Source: an uncultured Erysipelotrichaceae bacterium
GTDB lineage: Bacteria; Bacillota_I; Bacilli_A; Erysipelotrichales; Erysipelotrichaceae
Assembly: GCA_934725085.1 (NCBI GenBank)
Contig: CAKVAL010000026.1
Location: forward strand, 1 to 24,205
DNA: 24,205 nucleotides
Direction of reading: 5' to 3'
Numbering within the stretch: the first letter of the stretch is position 1; every line of letters begins with the position of its first letter. The notes under the pieces were generated by a model, which was not told the DNA's origin, did not search any database, and saw only the letters and a list, made by a program, of their open reading frames with translations. Below, piece by piece: positions 7,244 through 14,650 of the stretch. Made by a program: the position numbers and the translations under genes.

Positions 7244-9319
7244 CTAAATAACCTTCCTTATCGCATCAAACAACTTTTCAGCATTAATTGGCTTAGAAAC
7301 ATGATCATTCATACCACATTTCAAACATCTTGCCACATCATCCTCAAACGCATCAGCACTCATCGCAATAATCGGTGTTGTCACGCCTTTTTCTCTTAAT
7401 ACCTCACAAGCCTTGTAACCATTCATGATAGGCATTTGAATATCCATCAAAATAACATCATAATCATCATTATATTCATCAACACATTCCTTGCCATTAA
7501 TACAACGTTTAGTAATACATCCTTGTTCATTTAATAAGGCATCAACAATTTCAAAGTTTAAGTCATTATCTTCAACAACCAATACCTTAATTCCTTTAAT
7601 TGATTTATCATTATTATCCTTAACATCAGCTATCACATTAGCCAAAGGCACCTTAAAAGTAACTCTAAAAGTTGTGCCCTCATTAAGTTTACTTACACAT
7701 TCAATATCACCTTCTAATAAATCTACTATACGCTTAGTAATTGTTAAACCAAGTCCGGTACCACTGGTCTTAGAATTAGTTCTTGAATCAATAGCTCTTG
7801 TAAATGAATTATACATAGTCTTTTGAAATTCTTCACTCATACCTATTCCCTCGTCCCTTACGACAAAGACTAATTTACACATTTCATTCTCTTTAATAGC
7901 ACTAAGTGAATAAAAAACTTTCTTATCCTTTGGTGTATACTTGATCGCATTAGATAATAAGTTAACATAGACCTGATTAAGTCTTATCTCATCACCAATG
8001 ATATAAGTATCATCTAAATTATCATATTCATAAGATAACTCAATACCCTTTTCCTTTGCATAAGGCAACATCAGGTCCTTTAATTGATTACCAAAATCTT
8101 TTAAACTAATCTCATTAGAATTTATATATAATTTACCAGATTCAATCTTAGAAATATCCAAGATATCATTTATCAAAGTCAATAATTGTTTACCAGCCAC
8201 CATAGACTTCTTTAAATAATCCTTAACATCATCAGAATCACTATTTTTATAAGCTAAAGATGTCATGCCCATGGCGATATTCATTGGTGTTCTAATATCA
8301 TGAGACATAGCAGACAAGAAGTCAGTCTTAGCTTTGTTAGCCTTATTAGCCTCATATAAAGCTGTCTCTAATTTCTTGTTGATACTACGGACAAAGAAAG
8401 CATCACATATAATCAAGATAATTAATAATAAAATGGTCACAAAAGCTCCGTAAACAATAATGTCATTACTTTTTAAACTAGCTAATGGTACACCACCCAA
8501 GATATAAAGATCGGGATTATCCGCAAAGGCTGAATAGTACCAAAGATACTCTCTACCCTTTAGATCTTTATATTCGAACATTCCTTTTAAACCTCTTAAT
8601 TCCAACTCTTCTATAGGATTATTTTTAATGATATCCACAATAAAAGAATCGCCATCTGTAGAAATAGGCTTAATAACATAGTTACCATCCTTATTCATTA
8701 AACCCATGACCCCATCAGGATAATCAGAAGAAAGAGTCCAGAAATTACTTATTTCATTACTTGGAAGTACCCTTAATAATAGATAATTCTTATCTTTTAA
8801 CTTAATCTTATGTCCTAGAGCGATACCATCAGATAACTTTTCTTGTAGTAAATATTTGCCTAAAACAACTAAAGTATCATCACCATATTCTCTTCTCATC
8901 ATCTTATCTAGCGTCTCTTCAAACAAGTCACTTGTATGTTTTGAAGCTAATTGTTTATAAGTAGCGATGGAATAGATATTATCATAATAAGTTGTATATG
9001 CCTCAAAAGTATCCATATCAACAATATGAGCCATACGCTTTTCATTAGTATTAATACTCTTTAAAAAGTTCCAAGCTTCATCTAGTGTCATATCATTACT
9101 AGAAATATAATAAGCCCAGTTATCAACATAGCCCTGTTCACTAATAAGATAATTCTTGGCAATTTTCTTCATTGACTCTACATTTGTCATGAAATTATAA
9201 CGATTATCCTCTTCCTCTTGTTGTAAAACTCGCTTAGAAAAGAAAGATATTGAAATCATAATAATCGCAATAATGATAATATTAAAAACCAAGAGCTTTC
9301 TTCTAGTATTAATTTTCAT
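7244..9319 (-). CDS. Hybrid sensor histidine kinase with C-terminal receiver
   Basis: A 691-residue membrane kinase for phosphorelay signalling. Membrane helices at about 9-27 and 286-308 flank a ~255-residue extracytoplasmic sensor that I cannot assign to a ligand class. Then come a HisKA domain with phospho-acceptor His340 (MSHDIRTP), a HATPase domain with N-box Asn457, DEGIG (489-493) and TGLGL (521-525), and a receiver domain from about 577. The receiver has the acidic pair in VVEDND, phospho-acceptor Asp626 in MDIQMP and Lys676 in SKP. There is no Hpt or DNA-binding domain, so a partner must be encoded elsewhere. It heads the ligA-gatCAB operon. The perfect TATAAT at 9329-9334 puts the transcript start within about 3 bases of the ATG, and no Shine-Dalgarno is visible, so its mRNA may be nearly leaderless. 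Confidence 0.95.
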   Translation of the reverse strand: MKINTRRKLLVFNIIIIAIIMISISFFSKRVLQQEEEDNRYNFMTNVESMKKIAKNYLISEQGYVDNWAYYISSNDMTLDEAWNFLKSINTNEKRMAHIVDMDTFEAYTTYYDNIYSIATYKQLASKHTSDLFEETLDKMMRREYGDDTLVVLGKYLLQEKLSDGIALGHKIKLKDKNYLLLRVLPSNEISNFWTLSSDYPDGVMGLMNKDGNYVIKPISTDGDSFIVDIIKNNPIEELELRGLKGMFEYKDLKGREYLWYYSAFADNPDLYILGGVPLASLKSNDIIVYGAFVTILLLIILIICDAFFVRSINKKLETALYEANKANKAKTDFLSAMSHDIRTPMNIAMGMTSLAYKNSDSDDVKDYLKKSMVAGKQLLTLINDILDISKIESGKLYINSNEISLKDFGNQLKDLMLPYAKEKGIELSYEYDNLDDTYIIGDEIRLNQVYVNLLSNAIKYTPKDKKVFYSLSAIKENEMCKLVFVVRDEGIGMSEEFQKTMYNSFTRAIDSRTNSKTSGTGLGLTITKRIVDLLEGDIECVSKLNEGTTFRVTFKVPLANVIADVKDNNDKSIKGIKVLVVEDNDLNFEIVDALLNEQGCITKRCINGKECVDEYNDDYDVILMDIQMPIMNGYKACEVLREKGVTTPIIAMSADAFEDDVARCLKCGMNDHVSKPINAEKLFDAIRKVI

Positions 9320-9328
9320 ACTAAACTA

Positions 9329-9334
9329 ATTATA
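9329..9334 (-). promoter_or_regulatory. Promoter -10 (TATAAT) for hybrid kinase-ligA-gatCAB operon
   Basis: A perfect TATAAT on the minus strand, followed by 9 bases and then the kinase ATG. A -35 element is poor: the best 17-base spacing gives GTAAAG. Transcription would start about 2-3 bases before the ATG, leaving no room for a ribosome-binding site. Confidence 0.5.
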
Positions 9335-9380
9335 CGACAAATCTATAGCTACTTTACTATTCTCATAAATAAACCATTAC

Positions 9381-9409
9381 AAAGAAAAAATGGTGTATCA
9401 TACACCATT
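9381..9409 (-). terminator. Rho-independent terminator after fakA
   Basis: A perfect 9-bp stem (AATGGTGTA with TACACCATT) closes a 3-base loop, followed on the minus strand by a T-rich tail (TTTTTTCTTT when the stem-end Ts are counted). It ends the asp23-fakA transcript and separates it from the kinase operon. Confidence 0.9.
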
Positions 9410-9437
9410 AATCAAATATTTAATTGTAAGTTAATTC

Positions 9438-11060
9438 TTATTCAAGACCCATTAAGTAGTAATATACAGGAACATCACCCTTGATCACATCAACTTCGAT
9501 ATCAGAATTGTTTTCTACATATTCAACAATCTTATCAGTGATTTCTTCATCAGCATCTTCACCTGTAATTAAAGTTAATAATTCACTATCTTCATCTAAG
9601 AACTTTTCTAACATTAGGCGACATACTTCGCTTAAGTCAGTACCGTTTGTTACGATTGACTTACCAATCATAGCCATATAATCACCTTCCTTAAGCTCAA
9701 TGCCATCAATTGAAGAATCCTTAACTGCATAAGTAACACTAGCAGTCTTAATACTTGGACATAATTCATTGAACTCAGCAACTAATTCATTGAAGTCACT
9801 TTCAGGACTAAAACGAGCTAGAGCACTTAGACATGCTTGGATTGACTTGCATTCGATTACTTCAACTTCCTTATAATCAACCAAATCCTTAGCTTGTTTA
9901 GCAGCTAACATGATATTTGAGTTATTAGGGAAAATCATAATCTTTTCGCAGTGGTCTAATTCCTTAATCTTTTCAATGAAATCACTAGTAGAAGGATTCA
10001 TTGTTTGGCCACCTGAGATAACACAATCAACACCCAATTCATACATTAAATTAGTAACACCCTCGCCAGCCGCAACAGCGATTACACCAATTGCCTTCTT
10101 TTCCTTAGGCTTTACTTCACCTTCTTTAACAAGCTCAGAATGTTGTTCTTGCATGTTCTCAACTTTAATCTTAACGAATTCACCATATCTTTGAGCAAGA
10201 TTTAAAGCATCGCCTGGATGTAAAGTATGAACATGAACCTTGATTAAGTCTTCATCTCTAACAAAGACTAAAGATTCACCTTCCTTAGCTAACTTATTCT
10301 TTAATACGTTCTCATCAAAACCCTTTAAGTAGTTTTCTTTTAAACGTAAGATAAATTCTGTACAATAACCGAATTCTTCATTCTCAAATACTGATTGAGC
10401 ATTTCTAGCAAGCTCTACTACAACTGCATTTGTTGTTACAGGTGTGCCATCAATATAAGCGATAAATCCTTGTACAATCTTTAATAAACCAGCACCACCT
10501 GAGTCAACTACATTAGCTTCCTTCAAGATAGGCAATAAGTCTGGTGTATGTTCAAGAGAATCTTCCATGAAGTATTCAAGTCTATGGAAGTATGTTTCAA
10601 TATCCATCTTAGGATTTTCCTTAACTTCCCTATTTGCATACCAAGAAGCCTCACGAATAACAGTAAGGATAGTACCCTCAACCGGCTTCATGATTGCCTT
10701 ATAAGCAACTCTTGTACCATTTTCAAATGCTTCAGCTAATTCCTTAGTATTGATTTCTTCCTTACCCTCAATGCTTTGAGCGAAGCCTCTAAAGATTTGA
10801 GATGTAATAACACCAGAGTTACCTCTAGCACCCATAAGTAAACCCTTAGACAATGACTTAGCTACATCACCAATATTATTTGAGAAACATTGGTTAGCTT
10901 CCTTGGCACCACTGTTAAATGTCATAGACATATTAGTACCTGTATCACCATCTGGTACTGGGAAAACATTTAGTGCATTTATTTCAGCTTGATTATTATC
11001 AAGATTAGCAGCACCACTGCTAAGCATTTCCTTAAAATCTTTTCCGTTTAATAATTTCAT
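9438..11060 (-). CDS. fakA: Fatty acid kinase catalytic subunit, FakA-like (DAK2 domain)
   Basis: FakA, called YloV in Bacillus, phosphorylates fatty acids held by a FakB protein so that host or recycled fatty acids can enter phospholipid synthesis. The 540 residues match the family. The N-terminal DhaL/DAK2 nucleotide domain (about 1-200) has the Mg-binding motif PVPDGDTGTNM with Asp37 and Asp39. A middle domain holds the likely zinc ligands Cys233, His276 and His278. The C-terminal domain, starting near 322, resembles the FakB-binding part. No FakB gene is in the window. The gene starts 2 bases after the asp23-like gene, with AAAGGA as ribosome site. The yloU-yloV pair is conserved across Bacillota. 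Confidence 0.93.
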   Translation of the reverse strand: MKLLNGKDFKEMLSSGAANLDNNQAEINALNVFPVPDGDTGTNMSMTFNSGAKEANQCFSNNIGDVAKSLSKGLLMGARGNSGVITSQIFRGFAQSIEGKEEINTKELAEAFENGTRVAYKAIMKPVEGTILTVIREASWYANREVKENPKMDIETYFHRLEYFMEDSLEHTPDLLPILKEANVVDSGGAGLLKIVQGFIAYIDGTPVTTNAVVVELARNAQSVFENEEFGYCTEFILRLKENYLKGFDENVLKNKLAKEGESLVFVRDEDLIKVHVHTLHPGDALNLAQRYGEFVKIKVENMQEQHSELVKEGEVKPKEKKAIGVIAVAAGEGVTNLMYELGVDCVISGGQTMNPSTSDFIEKIKELDHCEKIMIFPNNSNIMLAAKQAKDLVDYKEVEVIECKSIQACLSALARFSPESDFNELVAEFNELCPSIKTASVTYAVKDSSIDGIELKEGDYMAMIGKSIVTNGTDLSEVCRLMLEKFLDEDSELLTLITGEDADEEITDKIVEYVENNSDIEVDVIKGDVPVYYYLMGLE

Positions 11061-11062
11061 TA

Positions 11063-11419
11063 TTAGTTTCCTTTAACCCTTTCAACATGAATATTTACTT
11101 CTTTAACATCCATATTAATAGATTTTTCAACAGTATACTTAACACGCTTTTGTGCTTCCATAATAACTTCTGAAATCTTCACACCTGCTGAAACAACAAC
11201 ATAAATGTCAATTTTTAAATCATTGCCTTTCTTAGAAAGAAGGACACCTTTTGAATAGCTTTCTTTCTTTAAAAGAGCATTGTAACTATCTTTTACATAA
11301 GACTTTGAGACAACTCCAACGATGCCATAGCATTCACATACAGTACTACCAGCTAAAGATGCGATAGCCTCATCAGATATTTTGATATCTCCGTAATTTG
11401 TTTTAGTATTTATAGGCAT
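11063..11419 (-). CDS. Asp23/Gls24 family protein (YloU-like)
   Basis: Asp23/Gls24-family proteins are small envelope-associated proteins. In S. aureus, Asp23 sits at the membrane and its loss triggers cell-wall stress; the biochemical role of the YloU branch is unknown. The family pattern is clear: GDIKISDEAIASLAG near the start, ECYGIVGV, and a C-terminal strand-helix-strand ending with VNIHVE. I set the start at the ATG at 11417-11419 (118 residues) because GGAGG at 11425-11429 is 5 bases upstream. A further upstream TTG in frame overlaps that ribosome site and is unlikely. The gene is co-transcribed with fakA. Its initiation sequence GGAGGTCAAAATG is identical to that of the gene at 11485-11943. 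Confidence 0.93.
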   Translation of the reverse strand: MPINTKTNYGDIKISDEAIASLAGSTVCECYGIVGVVSKSYVKDSYNALLKKESYSKGVLLSKKGNDLKIDIYVVVSAGVKISEVIMEAQKRVKYTVEKSINMDVKEVNIHVERVKGN

Positions 11420-11441
11420 TTTGACCTCCAATAACTATTCC

Positions 11442-11450
11442 ATTATATCA
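11442..11450 (-). promoter_or_regulatory. Extended -10 promoter for asp23-fakA operon
   Basis: The minus strand reads TGATATAAT, an extended -10 with a perfect TATAAT at 11442-11447. A partial -35 (TTGTAT) lies 18 bases upstream at 11466-11471. Transcription would start near 11435, giving a leader of about 16 bases that includes the GGAGG. Confidence 0.6.
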
Positions 11451-11484
11451 TTAAGAATTTTTCTAATACAAATGTATAAGAAAA

Positions 11485-11943
11485 TTAGCTAGCTTCGCAT
11501 AAAACTTGATAAGTTTTTGAGTCTAATTTAGTTTCTCCCTTATAAAGTTCAAGGGTTATCTCATATACATTACCTATACATTGTTTTAAATAGCCTTTTT
11601 CATCTAAAAAGTCGGAACAAACATTAAAAGTACTTTGAGATTTTACTTTTTGTGGTATGTTTCTCTTTGCACCTGAAGCATACTCATTAAGTTTATCAGT
11701 ATCAGGAAAAATAGGTTTGATAAAGTAATTATTGGAATCTAGTTCATATTTGTTAGTATCAACATATAAATCAATGCCATATTGTACTGTTTCATCTTCG
11801 AATTCTATCTTATTAATAAGCATTTTAACATCTTGGATATTAAGAGAATCTAACTTGGTTTTATAACCTTCATTTAGCATAACAACAATCAAAACAACAA
11901 CTAACAAAAGAATAGGAATGATTATTTTTTGATATCTTTTCAT
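11485..11943 (-). CDS. Small membrane-anchored protein of unknown function
   Basis: A 152-residue protein I do not recognise. Residues 1-6 are basic and 7-23 form one strong hydrophobic helix, giving an uncleaved signal-anchor topology with about 128 residues outside the cell. There is no lipobox. The outer part looks strand-rich, with a stretch like a small beta domain (about 37-80 and 105-148) and cysteines at 109, 122 and 149. The start is well supported by GGAGG 5 bases before the ATG. It sits alone: a terminator separates it from atpC upstream, and asp23-fakA downstream has its own promoter. Whether it relates to either neighbour cannot be told from the sequence. Confidence 0.85.
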   Translation of the reverse strand: MKRYQKIIIPILLLVVVLIVVMLNEGYKTKLDSLNIQDVKMLINKIEFEDETVQYGIDLYVDTNKYELDSNNYFIKPIFPDTDKLNEYASGAKRNIPQKVKSQSTFNVCSDFLDEKGYLKQCIGNVYEITLELYKGETKLDSKTYQVLCEAS

Positions 11944-11987
11944 TTTGACCTCCGCTTAAAACAAATGCAGCTTGTTTATTTAAGAAA

Positions 11988-11993
11988 ATTATA
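11988..11993 (-). promoter_or_regulatory. Candidate -10 (TATAAT) for the 152-residue protein gene
   Basis: A perfect TATAAT lies between the ATP synthase terminator and the gene, 44 bases before the ATG. No good -35 is present at the right distance; that region is the terminator hairpin. The predicted leader is about 38 bases. Confidence 0.4.
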
Positions 11994-12000
11994 ATATGAG

Positions 12001-12029
12001 CAAAAAAAATTGCATCCTAAGATGCAATT
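12001..12029 (-). terminator. Rho-independent terminator of the ATP synthase operon
   Basis: A perfect 9-bp stem (AATTGCATC with GATGCAATT) closes a 4-base loop and is followed by a run of T residues on the minus strand. The atpC stop codon TAG falls exactly in the loop, so the hairpin overlaps the last codons of atpC. Confidence 0.9.
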
Positions 12030-12406
12030 TTAATACGATTCATAGCTCTTCTTAAAGCTAATTCAGCACGCTTCAAGTCAAGATTTGGATCTCTCTTTTC
12101 AAGTCTTTCCAATGAACGATCCTTACTTGCGATAGCTCTATTAAGGTCAATCTCTTCTTTTGACTCAATAGTATCAACTAGAATATTAGCGACACCTTTC
12201 TCAAAATAGAACATACCACCATTGATGGCATAGACCTTATCCTCACCATTTTCATTAGTCTCTAGTTTTCCAATATCCAACATGAAACAAACAGGAATAT
12301 GGTGTTCTAGGATACCTCTTTCACCATCCTTAGAAGTGATATTGATAAAAGGCGTCTCAAACTCCTTATATAAACCATGAGGAGTTACGATTTGACCCTT
12401 AATCAT
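12017..12406 (-). CDS. atpC: F1Fo-ATP synthase subunit epsilon
   Basis: Epsilon forms part of the central stalk and can inhibit ATP hydrolysis through its C-terminal helices. The 129 residues are close to the usual length. The N-terminal beta sandwich includes ITSKDGERGILEHHIP, the family hallmark, at about 24-39. The C-terminal helical hairpin (about 88-127) is Arg/Lys-rich, with a complete second helix. It overlaps the end of atpD by 8 bases and is the last gene of the operon. Its stop codon lies inside the terminator loop. Confidence 0.97.
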   Translation of the reverse strand: MIKGQIVTPHGLYKEFETPFINITSKDGERGILEHHIPVCFMLDIGKLETNENGEDKVYAINGGMFYFEKGVANILVDTIESKEEIDLNRAIASKDRSLERLEKRDPNLDLKRAELALRRAMNRIKIAS

Positions 12407-13799
12407 TTGAAAGTACCTTAGCTTTTTCTCTTACTTCTTCAATAGCACCTACAGACATGAATGCAAGTTCTGGAAGATCATCATACTTACCTTCAAGAAG
12501 TTCTTTGAAACTTCTAACAGTATCCTCAATCTTAACATACTTACCCTCAAGGCCTGAGAATTGAGTAGCTACAGAGAAAGGTTGAGATAAGAAGTTACGA
12601 GCTCTTCTAGCACGATTTACAATAATCTTATCTTCCTCAGATAATTCATCCATACCTAGGATTGCGATAATATCTTGTAGCTCTTTATATCTTTGAAGTA
12701 ATTCTTGTACACCTCTGGCAACCTTATAGTGTTCCTCACCTACAATTAGTGGATCAAGCATTCTTGAACTTGATTCAAGTGGGTCAACAGCTGGATAGAT
12801 ACCTAGGGCTGCAATACCTCTATCTAGAACTGTCTTAGCATCTAGATGTGAGAAAGTTGTAGCTGGAGCTGGGTCAGTCAAGTCATCAGCTGGAACATAA
12901 ATTGCTTGTACTGAAGTGATAGAACCCTCTTTTGTAGAAGTGATTCTTTCTTGTAGTTGTCCCATTTCAGTAGCTAGAGTTGGTTGGTAACCTACAGCAC
13001 TTGGCATACGACCAAGAAGAGCAGAAACCTCACTACCTGCTTGAGTGAATCTAAAGATGTTATCGATGAATAATAGAACGTCTTGTTTCTCTTCATCTCT
13101 GAAATATTCAGCCATAGTTAATCCACTTAGGGCAACTCTCATTCTCGCACCGGGTGGTTCATTCATTTGACCATAAACTAGGACTGTCTTATCAAGAACC
13201 CCTGATTCTTTCATTTCAAAATACATGTCGTTGCCTTCTCTTGTTCTTTCACCAACACCAGCAACAACAGAACGACCACCATGTTCAGTCGCAATATTGT
13301 GGATTAATTCTTGCATCAATACGGTCTTACCAACACCGGCACCACCGAATAGACCAATCTTACCACCTCTTGCATAAGGACATAGTAAGTCAATAACTTT
13401 AATACCTGTTTCTAAGATCTCGGCACTTGTCTTTTGTTCGTCAAAAGAAGGCGCATTACGGTGAATTGGCATATGCTTATCAGTAACAACCTCACCTAAG
13501 CCATCAATTGGTTCACCTAAGACATTAAACATTCTGCCTAGTACTGCATCACCAACTGGAACTGAAATAGGACTTCCTGTATCGATAGCCTTAGCACCAC
13601 GAACAAATCCATCAGTAGCTCCCATTGAAATAGTTCTAACAACATCATCACCAACGTGTTGAGCTACTTCAACTGTAAGGTAAGTACCATCTCCCTTTTC
13701 AATCTTAATTGCATTATGAAGATTAGGTAAATTATCACCACTAAAGCGAACGTCAATTACCGGACCAATAATTTGTACTACTTTTCCAATATTTTCCAT
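12399..13799 (-). CDS. atpD: F1Fo-ATP synthase subunit beta
   Basis: Catalytic subunit of the F1 head. The 466 residues are full length. It has the P-loop GGAGVGKT at 152-159 with Lys158, the catalytic Glu184 in GVGERTREGND, and the intact DELSEED lever that contacts the rotor in the C-terminal domain. The ribosome site GGAG is about 7 bases before the ATG, and the gene starts 9 bases after atpG. Nothing is missing or unusual. Confidence 0.99.
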   Translation of the reverse strand: MENIGKVVQIIGPVIDVRFSGDNLPNLHNAIKIEKGDGTYLTVEVAQHVGDDVVRTISMGATDGFVRGAKAIDTGSPISVPVGDAVLGRMFNVLGEPIDGLGEVVTDKHMPIHRNAPSFDEQKTSAEILETGIKVIDLLCPYARGGKIGLFGGAGVGKTVLMQELIHNIATEHGGRSVVAGVGERTREGNDMYFEMKESGVLDKTVLVYGQMNEPPGARMRVALSGLTMAEYFRDEEKQDVLLFIDNIFRFTQAGSEVSALLGRMPSAVGYQPTLATEMGQLQERITSTKEGSITSVQAIYVPADDLTDPAPATTFSHLDAKTVLDRGIAALGIYPAVDPLESSSRMLDPLIVGEEHYKVARGVQELLQRYKELQDIIAILGMDELSEEDKIIVNRARRARNFLSQPFSVATQFSGLEGKYVKIEDTVRSFKELLEGKYDDLPELAFMSVGAIEEVREKAKVLSND

Positions 13800-13808
13800 T
13801 TATTTCTC

Positions 13809-14648
13809 CTATAGGGCATCAGCGCCAGAAACAATCTCAGTAATCTCCTGAGTAATTGCGGCCTGTCTTGCCTGGTTATAAGCTAACAATAAGTTATCTG
13901 TAAGCTCATTAGCGTTATCAGTTGCATTCTCCATCGCAAAACGACGGTTACCATGTTCACTTGTCTTAGACTCTAGATACTTAGAATAGATTTGACTTTC
14001 AACCATCATCGGAATTAAATCCTTAAGGATCTCATCAGCACTTGGTTCAAATTCAATTTGTTTATATTCTCTTTTCTCTTCACTCTTACTCTCACCTGGC
14101 AACACTGAGAACACTGTCGCCTTAAAGTTGATGTTGTTGACAAAACAAGTGTAGATAACATTAATTGAATTAATTTTGTTCAAGCGATACATATCTAGTG
14201 CCATATCTGCATATTCTTTAATAAGCATATAATCGGCAGTATCTGAGCTTGTCATCTCATTAATGATGTTGTAGCCAAGTTTCTTAATAGAAGCATAGCT
14301 CTTGTTTCCAATAAAGATAATATAGTCGTCTTTAGAAACAGTCTCTTTAATAAGCTTTTCAATGTTGATGTTGTAGCCACCACACAAGCCCATATCACTT
14401 GTAAATACAAAATATAATTTTTCTTTGGCATCCTTAGTAGTTAGATAATCGTTTTCACTAATCATCTCACCGCTAAGCATATTCGCAACCATATCTTCCA
14501 AAGCACCTGCATAGGCTCTATTCTTAAGCATCAAAGAACGATTCTTAGTCAATTTGACATTAGAAATAAGTTCCATGGCACCAGTGATCTTCTTAGTAGA
14601 ATTAATTGACTTAATTCTAGATTTAATAGCTGCTTTATTTCCTGCCAT
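13809..14648 (-). CDS. atpG: F1Fo-ATP synthase subunit gamma
   Basis: Gamma is the rotating central shaft that couples the c ring to the catalytic head. The 279 residues fit the family. The N-terminal coiled-coil helix with IKSRIKSINSTKKITGAMEL and the C-terminal helix with NQARQAAITQEITEIVSGA are the two conserved ends that form the shaft. The Rossmann-like middle contains DMGLCGGYN. It starts 2 bases after atpA. Confidence 0.98.
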   Translation of the reverse strand: MAGNKAAIKSRIKSINSTKKITGAMELISNVKLTKNRSLMLKNRAYAGALEDMVANMLSGEMISENDYLTTKDAKEKLYFVFTSDMGLCGGYNINIEKLIKETVSKDDYIIFIGNKSYASIKKLGYNIINEMTSSDTADYMLIKEYADMALDMYRLNKINSINVIYTCFVNNINFKATVFSVLPGESKSEEKREYKQIEFEPSADEILKDLIPMMVESQIYSKYLESKTSEHGNRRFAMENATDNANELTDNLLLAYNQARQAAITQEITEIVSGADAL

Positions 14649-14650
14649 AA

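Noticed and set aside
1386..10739. Plus-strand ORFs of 60-111 codons opposite rlmD, ligA, the kinase gene, fakA and others
   Set aside because: All lie antisense to well-supported genes. Their Ser/Leu/Ile-rich composition reflects the complementary strand, and none has a supported ribosome site or recognisable domain.
11456..11486. AT-rich hairpin after the 152-residue protein gene, as a terminator
   Set aside because: The stem has a bulge and a mismatch, and no T-run follows. It also overlaps the likely -35 region of the asp23 promoter.
11957..11980. Small AAACAA/TTGTTT hairpin in the leader of the 152-residue protein gene, as a regulator
   Set aside because: The stem has only six weak A-T-rich pairs and no conserved motif.
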